Below, one piece after another: positions 58,386 through 64,000 of a stretch of DNA of 64,000 nucleotides (positions within the stretch are counted from its first letter, which is position 1; the number at the start of each line of letters is the position of its first letter). The translations under genes and the position numbers were made by a program. Source of the stretch: Paracoccaceae bacterium (GTDB taxonomy: Bacteria; Pseudomonadota; Alphaproteobacteria; Rhodobacterales; Rhodobacteraceae); NCBI GenBank assembly GCA_028874915.1, contig JAPPHA010000006.1:62068-126067 (forward strand). The letters run 5' to 3'. The notes under the pieces are model-generated. The model did not search any database and was not told the DNA's origin. It saw nothing but the letters and a program-made list of their open reading frames with translations.

Positions 58386-58607
58386 CTGGCCCTCCGAACG
58401 AGCTTTCCTGAGAACCAAACTAACACTAGCTGTTCCGTCGAATAATGATGGTTACTAATGACCCCCATCAGGATTCTGGATAGAGAGCGATTTGCCGCGG
58501 TTCACTCTCCCTTGACGTCACCGCCAGATTCAGTGGTTGACGGGACTTGGCGACGATGATGAAGAGTCAACGTGTTGGTGGGATTAGCACAAGGATGACC
58601 CACGTTT
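58386..58607. other. Probable regulatory gap between LysR gene and monooxygenase operon
   Basis: The 222 bases contain a short inverted pair (GTTGAC and GTCAAC, around 58535-58572) and an AT-richer patch near 58420-58460, upstream of the monooxygenase gene. A LysR-type T-N11-A site could be here, but I cannot point to one with confidence. Confidence 0.35.
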
Positions 58608-59537
58608 TCACGGCGCGCGCGGAAATTCAGCCTGACCAAGCTGGTCCAGTGCTGTCACAAGTTCGTCCATGAGAAAGCTGTAGAATGTCTGGCTTGCATC
58701 GCTGAACGGAACCGAAATCGGCTCGATACGCAAGTAATCGACAGACAGATCCGGCCCGGTGATCGGGATCACCCGGCGCCGGTCGCCCGCCAGGTCGGGC
58801 AGGCACAAAATGCCAGGCAAGATAGTTGTCCAATCGGAGCGAGCCACAAGATCGAGCGTTGTGAACATGGAATCGAGCTCCATCAGACGTCGAGGCTCGA
58901 TCCCATTCATGGCAAGATATTGATCAATCTTGAGTCTTCTGGCGTTTTCACGGCTGGGCAGGACCAGGTCCAGAGGAGGAAGTTCCGCCAGTCGAACAGA
59001 CCCGTCCGCCACGATGTCACTCTCGCTGGAGACGACAAGATACTCTTGATCCGTTGCCATCAGGCTCGCCCGTAACCGAACGTTGACATCGGACGCTGGC
59101 ACGACCGCAAAATCGAGTTCGCCCGAAAGAACCTGGCGGGACAGTTCACCCGAATAGGCCTCGCGAACCGCGATCTTTATATTTGGAAAGTCCTTGGTGA
59201 ACCGAGTCAGGGCCGGCCCCAGAACCGCGCGCGTAAATGTCGGCATCAGCCCGACCGTAACATGTCCCGTCACCGACCCGGAAAAGGCCTGTAGGTTGGC
59301 TTCCGCCTCGGTCGCCGCATACATGACGCGCACCGCGTCCCGATAGAAGCGTTTGCCCGCCTCGGTTGGTGTAACGCCCGTCGAACTGCGGTTCAACAAT
59401 TGCACCTGATACCGGTCCTCAAGCTGCCGCACATGCATCGACATGCCCGACTGCGTCGCGTTCACGCGCTGCGCTCCGGCCGAGAACGATCCTTCCTCAA
59501 ACACAGCGACAAAGTACTTCAAATGTTGAAGTTTCAA
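58608..59537 (-). CDS. LysR family transcriptional regulator
   Basis: A regulator of 309 residues from TTG 59537. The N-terminal winged helix is LQHLKYFVAVFEEGSFSAGAQRVNATQSGMSMHVRQLE with LLNRSSTGVTPTEAG; the co-inducer domain follows (GHVTVGLMPTFTRAVLGP, DFAVVPASD). The TTG preceded by GGGAGAG gives the canonical LysR N-terminus and length; ATGs further upstream would add 14 or more unlike residues. It lies just upstream of the monooxygenase-hydrolase operon in the same direction and is the obvious candidate regulator. Confidence 0.85.
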   Translation of the reverse strand: MKLQHLKYFVAVFEEGSFSAGAQRVNATQSGMSMHVRQLEDRYQVQLLNRSSTGVTPTEAGKRFYRDAVRVMYAATEAEANLQAFSGSVTGHVTVGLMPTFTRAVLGPALTRFTKDFPNIKIAVREAYSGELSRQVLSGELDFAVVPASDVNVRLRASLMATDQEYLVVSSESDIVADGSVRLAELPPLDLVLPSRENARRLKIDQYLAMNGIEPRRLMELDSMFTTLDLVARSDWTTILPGILCLPDLAGDRRRVIPITGPDLSVDYLRIEPISVPFSDASQTFYSFLMDELVTALDQLGQAEFPRAP

Positions 59538-59677
59538 CAAAGACTCTCCCAACACCAATTTCCACAGGTCATGACTCATAGAGTCCGAGTTCATCGACAG
59601 CCACAAGATGATACGTGCGGTCGGCCCAACTCTGCCCAATGCTGTATCTACGTCAACAGGCACCAAGAAGGTTTGGA

Positions 59678-60323
59678 ATGCCCTCACCGATCTTGATCAC
59701 CCGGTCCTGCCACACGCCGGAAGGATTGCATCAACAGGCCGACAAGTGCAAGGATCTGCGGCAGGCCCGCCGCATGCGTGTGGTCGCAATAGTGCTGGAC
59801 GGACACGACCGCGAAGCCGTGGTTCCGGCTCAAGGGACGACGGTGCGGTCGATCCGACGACTGGCGGCTTTGAACCAACGAATCCAGCGTGGACGGTTTC
59901 GCGAATACGCCGCGTTGCGGCTGTCGGTACCGGCTGATGCCAGAACAGGGAGCCGAGGTCCGGGTGTCGGTGGAGGCCCGACCGGACCCCGAGACGATCG
60001 GGCTCGTCTACTGGCGGCTCCGTGACGTCCGGTACCAGGTCCTGGACTGGTTTGAAGCGCCTTACACTCTCGAGTCGGTCCGCCGGTTTCTACGGGCTGC
60101 GGGCGTCCGCAATTTCTCGCCCCGGCCGGTCCATCCGAAAGCCATTTCCGAGTGCCAAGAGGCGTTTCGGAGAAACCGCCGGGCGACTGTCCGGGACGGG
60201 CTGACCGAGGGCGTGCCGCTCCGTGACGTCGAATTCTGGTTACAGGACGGGCTCCGAGCGGGTCGGAAGGGCATGCTATCGCGAGTCTGGGCCATAAGGG
60301 CAGCCAGCCCGTATTCCGCTTGA
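59678..60323 (+). pseudogene. IS630 family transposase remnant
   Basis: The N-terminal part (MPSPILITRS, then DLRQARRMRVVAIVLDGHDR) matches the IS630 HTH start. A frameshift near 59890-59940 moves the reading to another frame, where ARPDPETIGLVYWRLRDV, SVRRFLRAAGVRNFSPRPVH and WLQDGLRAGRKGMLSRVWA match the second HTH and the first DDE block (QDE has become QDG). The frame then stops at 60323; the rest of the catalytic domain is absent. No inverted termini could be assigned. It is an old, inactive insertion. Confidence 0.7.
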
Positions 60324-60447
60324 TCACAGTTAGAAGGGATCGACTGGCGGGTGCCGGTGCGTACCTGGCGCCCGTTGGCGGCTGGCTGATTCACCGTTTG
60401 TATAAAGCGCGCTGTACTTACTCTGTCGGTCCGCCTCCCAGCCTGCG

Positions 60448-60951
60448 CTATCTCTGCCAGATACAGTCCGCGATTGTGACGACCCAATTGTCCGGCATGT
60501 AATCAACCTCGTAGGTGCAGCTGCCGCTGATTCCGGCGTAAACGCCGGTGCCACCCAGGATCTCAATGGTTCCCTGGCCACCACCGCCCGTCTCGACGTC
60601 GCCTGTGCCACGTTTCGAGTGAGTGTACCATTTGTCGCCTGAGGGGGCGGTCACCGTGCAAGGGGCGTCAAGATCGATTCCTGCCTCCGTGCTTCTCACA
60701 TAGACTACGCATGTGATACGTTGATGCGTGCCCTCGACGAACGGGACGCCGCTGCTCTCAAGGACGGTGACCAAACCCTCACTCGGGCCACTCGTATAAC
60801 GCGCATCACCGTGCTCGATGGTGGTGTAGTCCTGCACAAAGGTACGAATGATGCGGACGCTGCCGCTCTCCTCCGCAGTCGCGGCATATGCCGAAAACAG
60901 GACACCTGCTCCGGCGACCAGCGCCGCAGCCAAGTTCGTTGCCAAAGCCAT
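60448..60951 (-). CDS. Secreted allene oxide cyclase barrel-like protein
   Basis: A small exported protein of about 167 residues. The N-terminus has a signal peptide (LATNLAAALVAGAGVLFSAYAATA). The mature part has HGDARYTSGPSEGLVTVLES, SGDKWYTHSKRGTGDVETGG and the end IEILGGTGVYAGISGSCTYE, a pattern of the AOC-like beta barrel. ATG 60951 follows GGGCAGGG; an ATG at 61023 would add 24 residues. Function in bacteria is unknown. It lies between two transposase remnants. Confidence 0.55.
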   Translation of the reverse strand: MALATNLAAALVAGAGVLFSAYAATAEESGSVRIIRTFVQDYTTIEHGDARYTSGPSEGLVTVLESSGVPFVEGTHQRITCVVYVRSTEAGIDLDAPCTVTAPSGDKWYTHSKRGTGDVETGGGGQGTIEILGGTGVYAGISGSCTYEVDYMPDNWVVTIADCIWQR

Positions 60952-61239
60952 CCCTGCCCTCGTCCGTCGGGAGATCCGTTGGGGGATAGTAAGAGCCGGG
61001 CGGCACCGGAGCAACCAGTTCATCGCCTTGTGCGGGCGGTGATGAATGGAAATCAACGCCGGATGACTGCCCGGCCCGCATTTCTCACGGGCGAAGTGCG
61101 TCGGCTCTTCGGGGGCCAAGGAGGGCGTATGAGAGTGCGCACGCTTTCTGACAGGAACTGAAGCTCCGCCGAGCGACTCGGGAATGTGCCTCTTGTGGCA
61201 AGGAGACCTCGATCACAGCCGACTCGGTTACGTACTGCA

Positions 61240-61800
61240 GCCATCTGCTGCCAGAAACCCGGTTTGCCGCCGCTCGTATCGTGAGAAGCCACTCAACGCA
61301 GTTACAAACGCGCATGCTGCTGCCGAACATCTGAGCCGGCCTGTTCGATCCCGACCGCAGTTGCCTGCGGGAACTTGCTCAGGTCGACAAGGCGACGCTT
61401 CCGTTCCGCGCGTCGGACGATCTGCCTACCGGGAGTAACGGCCGCAGCGCGCAGGGAAAGATGCTCGTTGCCGGTGCGTTCGAATTGTCGCCAGATGGCG
61501 CACGGCGCCTTATCCGACTGTTACCGGTACCGGATTACGCGGCCCCGAGCCTCCACGACTTGATTGCCACGGCAGCAGTCCCGGGATCAATAGTGATCAA
61601 GGGCGGCTGGCAAGGCTACCCGGGCCTGTCCGAACGTGGTCATGATCCCGCGGTCCTTTGCGCCATGCGTGCCCAACTTGTTCTGACCAGGACATTGGGT
61701 GTTCTCGAACCTGAAGCGTCGGGCGTCGGGTACGTTCCATGGCCATTGTCGCATCCACTTGCACAGATTCTGAGATATGTTCGTGTTCCGCTGGGTACCG
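61240..61800 (+). pseudogene. IS1595 family (ISXO2-like) transposase remnant
   Basis: Pieces of one transposase appear in several frames. LFDPDRSCLRELAQVDKATLPFR, NGRSAQGKMLVAGAFELS and SIVIKGGWQGYPGLSERGHDP (61335-61660) are followed after a shift by VFSNLKRRASGTFHGHC, a TGA at 61771 and FVFRW. The family reads VDETTIPFR, KTDGWSGYPGL and VHRVFSNLKTWALGTYHG at these points. VDE has become VDK and TDGW has become KGGW, so catalytic acids are lost. A TGA at 61332 also breaks the upstream part. It is not functional. Confidence 0.75.
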
Positions 61801-62400
61801 GGATATCGTCGACCAGCCTGCCCGATCTGACCGACACGTCGGGTTTTCAAGCTCGTCGGTACCCTCCGCCGTTACCGGATCTGACCCGATTCCGCGGAAC
61901 GACGCCGCGGGCCCAAGTCTTTTCACAAGGTCGGACAGGGCTTACGCCGCTTTACCACCTTTGGATGTTCAACATCCCGGTCCGGAACCGGTCCAGTATT
62001 GCTGTATCGGAAAACGGGAATTGCCCTTTTGCGGATTGGGCAACCTGCTAGTGTGTTCGGTTCCGCAGTCGGACCGCATCAACCGTGTGGAACGCTGAAT
62101 GTACAGGATCACATTTCTCAGGAACCGAAGGCGGTACACATTCGAAACAATCAGTTGATCCTGCGGAACAAGTCTGTCGGTGAATTCAGGCACCAGGTCG
62201 CGTGGGATGTTGTTCCGGCACTCGGACGAATACAATGGTTTCAGCCGACACAATTCAGATCGAAGAACAGCGTTCCAGACGTTCTTGCCCGACCGGTCCC
62301 CTCTCACAAAAACCTGATGGCAAAGGCCATTCGGCTCATTGAATGCACAGACTTTTCAATCACCAAACCGAGACACCGTCATCGGCGTCACGCATGCCAA
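61801..62400. other. Intergenic stretch after the IS1595 remnant
   Basis: No gene is recognisable. The first 100 bases may hold further decayed transposase sequence; the rest is unassigned. Confidence 0.4.
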
Positions 62401-62427
62401 GGCCGGGGCGGAGAATGCGCCCCGGCC
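62401..62427 (-). terminator. Hairpin after the ABC binding-protein gene
   Basis: GGCCGGGGCG and CGCCCCGGCC form a perfect 10-base stem around GAGAATG, 17 bases past the binding-protein stop codon. Only two T follow on the minus strand, so it may be a terminator or an mRNA-stabilising 3' structure. Confidence 0.55.
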
Positions 62428-62444
62428 ATTTTGAAGAGAAGCCT

Positions 62445-63362
62445 CTATTTGAAATCGGCTGCGTTTTCCGGCGTCACGAGGACAGCCCCGGTGTCGATCT
62501 CTTCCGGAATCGCCTCGCCTGCTGCCAGCTTGAGAACATACTCGACGCCCATTTGACCCATGTTGTAGGGCCGCTGCGCTACCGACGCTTCAAGGTCACC
62601 TGCGAGGATTGCTTCGGCCGCATTGGGATTGCCGTCAAAGCCGACAATGAAGATCTCGTCAAGTTTTCGCGCATTCCGAACGGCTTCCACAACGCCAAGG
62701 GCCATGTTGTCGTTGGACGCGAAGACGGCCATCAGGTTCGGGTTCGCAGTCAGGATGTTTTCCGTTACGGAAACGGCCCTGGCGGTGTCCCAGTCTGCAG
62801 GCTGTTCGGCAACGATGTTCAGGCCGCAGCCTTCCAGCCCTTCGCGCGCGCCCAATGCGCGGTGCTGCCCAGTGGTGCTCGTGATAATTCCCTGAAGGAT
62901 GGCAACGTCGCTTCCTGCCGGCACGTTGTCACAGATGTGCTGGGCGCCAAGCGTCGCCGCGGGGATGTTGTTGGTGCCGATATAAGTGCCGGGCATGTCA
63001 GCGCGTTTGTCGACGAAGAGCACTGCGACACCTCGGGCCCGAGCCTGTTCCAGCGCCGGAATCACGGCCGCTGTGTCGGCGGGTGCAATTGCGATGCCCT
63101 TGACGCCCTTGGCAATTTGGTCCTCGATCAGCGCGATCTGGCCGGCGACGTCCGTCTCGCCGCCCGGCGGTCCGACAGCGGCCACATCCACGCCAAGTTC
63201 CGCGCCCTTGTCGATGGCACCTTGGGACACGGCGGCCCAGAACGGGTTTGCCGAGCCGATATCCGACATGATCAATGCGACCTTGTCCTGCGCCAGCCCC
63301 GGTCCAGCCATGGCGGTCACTGCGAGCAACGCAAATATGCCCGTAATCCTTTTCCCAATCAT
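62445..63362 (-). CDS. Sugar-type ABC transporter substrate-binding protein (RbsB-like)
   Basis: A periplasmic binding protein of 305 residues with a signal peptide (about 1-22, IFALLAVTAMAGPGLAQ). The type I fold shows KVALIMSDIGSANPFWAAVS, GGETDVAGQIALIEDQIAKG, VLFVDKRADMPGTYIG and AVFASNDNMALGVVEAVRN. The sequence belongs to the ribose/xylose/inositol group; the ligand is not predictable. ATG 63362 follows AAGGGAGAATAACC. It is downstream of a permease gene in the same direction, with 59 bases between. Confidence 0.93.
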   Translation of the reverse strand: MIGKRITGIFALLAVTAMAGPGLAQDKVALIMSDIGSANPFWAAVSQGAIDKGAELGVDVAAVGPPGGETDVAGQIALIEDQIAKGVKGIAIAPADTAAVIPALEQARARGVAVLFVDKRADMPGTYIGTNNIPAATLGAQHICDNVPAGSDVAILQGIITSTTGQHRALGAREGLEGCGLNIVAEQPADWDTARAVSVTENILTANPNLMAVFASNDNMALGVVEAVRNARKLDEIFIVGFDGNPNAAEAILAGDLEASVAQRPYNMGQMGVEYVLKLAAGEAIPEEIDTGAVLVTPENAADFK

Positions 63363-63421
63363 GGTTATTCTCCCTTGATTTTGTCTTTGTTTCAGGACCC
63401 TTTCCGGGTGTTGCCCGGACA

Positions 63422-64000
63422 TCACGATGCCGCGCCGGCCCTCCTGCGCAGCACATCCACATACACTGCTCCGACAACAATCATTCCGATCATGGTCTGT
63501 TGCCAAAAGGCGCTCACATCCATCAGGTTCAGCCCATTGCGCAGAAGTCCCATGACCAGAACTCCTGCGAAAACGCCCAGCACCGTGCCCCGTCCGCCAA
63601 AAAAACTGGCCCCGCCTATGATGACCGCAGCGATTGCGTCAAGTTCGGCCCCGATACCGGCATTGGGAAAGCCCGCGCCCGTCCTCCCCGCCATCAAGAG
63701 TGCGGCCAGACCGGCGAAAAAACCGGAAAGACAATAGACGATCAGGAGCACACGATCAACGTTGATTCCGCTGACCCGCGCGGCCTGTGGATTGCCGCCT
63801 ACCGCCACGATATGGCGCCCGAGCGAGACTTTGTTGATGAAATAGGCCACCCCGCCGTAGCAGACCAGAACGACAAGCGCGCTGACCGGAAAAGAGGCGA
63901 ACTCGCCGAGAAACGGCAGCGGGATCTCACCGGACCCGAGGAAGCGGACTTCCGGCGAAACGCCCGAGACCGGACGGCCCCCGGAGACGAGATTCGTGAT
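63422..64000 (-). CDS. Sugar-type ABC transporter permease (RbsC-like), 5' end outside window
   Basis: The last 192 residues of a BPD_transp_2-family permease are visible, in frame to the right edge. It has several membrane helices (VSALVVLVCYGGVAYFI, LLIVYCLSGFFAGLAALLMAG) and the family motif GAELDAIAAVIIGGASFFGGRGTVLGVFAGVL, of which GIGAELDAIAAVIIGG is the core. It should pair with the adjacent binding protein; the ATPase gene lies presumably beyond the right edge. Confidence 0.93.
   Translation of the reverse strand: MTNLVSGGRPVSGVSPEVRFLGSGEIPLPFLGEFASFPVSALVVLVCYGGVAYFINKVSLGRHIVAVGGNPQAARVSGINVDRVLLIVYCLSGFFAGLAALLMAGRTGAGFPNAGIGAELDAIAAVIIGGASFFGGRGTVLGVFAGVLVMGLLRNGLNLMDVSAFWQQTMIGMIVVGAVYVDVLRRRAGAAS

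Overview
The window is GC-rich chromosomal DNA from an alphaproteobacterium. The evidence is gene order and family type: ppiD-trpEGDC-moaC-moeA-lexA-gltX-gltA, aat / DUF2155 / mlaD / NDUFA12 next to accBC, COX15-rplM-rpsI-argC, and a lexA promoter carrying the GAAC-N7-GAAC SOS box of Alphaproteobacteria. A Rhodospirillales-like, probably marine organism is my inference; the marine part rests mainly on a convincing DMSP lyase gene (dddP). No rRNA, CRISPR or intact prophage was seen. One tRNA (Leu, anticodon UAG) is present.

Layout. 0-6.3 kb (+): 3' end of a probable RNase E gene, an M48 protease with TPRs, a DsbA-like protein, accB, accC, aat. 6.4-11.9 kb (-): tig-clpP-clpX, then NDUFA12-mlaD-DUF2155. 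11.9-16 kb: tRNA-Leu and the NAD(P)HX repair gene (-), glnB-glnA (+) ending in a strong terminator. 16.2-21.7 kb: a methylated-osmolyte block with a heme-dependent N-demethylase-like gene (-) divergent from dddP, a non-pyrrolysine MttB-like methyltransferase and a DMGDH-like FAD oxidoreductase (+). 21.8-29.1 kb: a MATE exporter (-), then parE, an aminotransferase and ppiD (+). 29.1-35.2 kb: compact trpE / trpGDC-moaC-moeA. 35.2-38.7 kb: an accessory insertion between moeA and lexA with an intact Gfo/Idh/MocA oxidoreductase, a ThuA-like gene broken by an amber codon, and a shattered c-type cytochrome gene. 38.7-42.7 kb: lexA, gltX, gltA. 42.8-49.4 kb (-): a PaaG-like crotonase, ccmH, ccmF, ccmE, argC, rpsI, rplM. 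49.5-58.4 kb: a PaaI thioesterase, a secreted MBL-fold protein, an ECHDC3-like crotonase, M32 carboxypeptidase, COX15, then an alpha/beta hydrolase overlapped by a luciferase-like monooxygenase. 58.6-64 kb: a LysR regulator, IS630 and IS1595 transposase remnants, a secreted allene-oxide-cyclase-like protein, and a sugar-type ABC transporter (binding protein plus truncated permease).

How genes work together. The housekeeping blocks supply fatty-acid precursor synthesis, proteostasis, nitrogen assimilation, tryptophan and molybdopterin synthesis, the SOS response, the TCA cycle and cytochrome maturation. The most original part is 16.3-21.7 kb: DMSP cleavage by DddP beside two different demethylation enzymes. 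It may be an osmolyte-demethylation module that has not been described. The substrate of the MttB-like / FAD pair cannot be read from sequence. The regions 35.2-38.7 and 59.6-62 kb show gene decay and old mobile elements.
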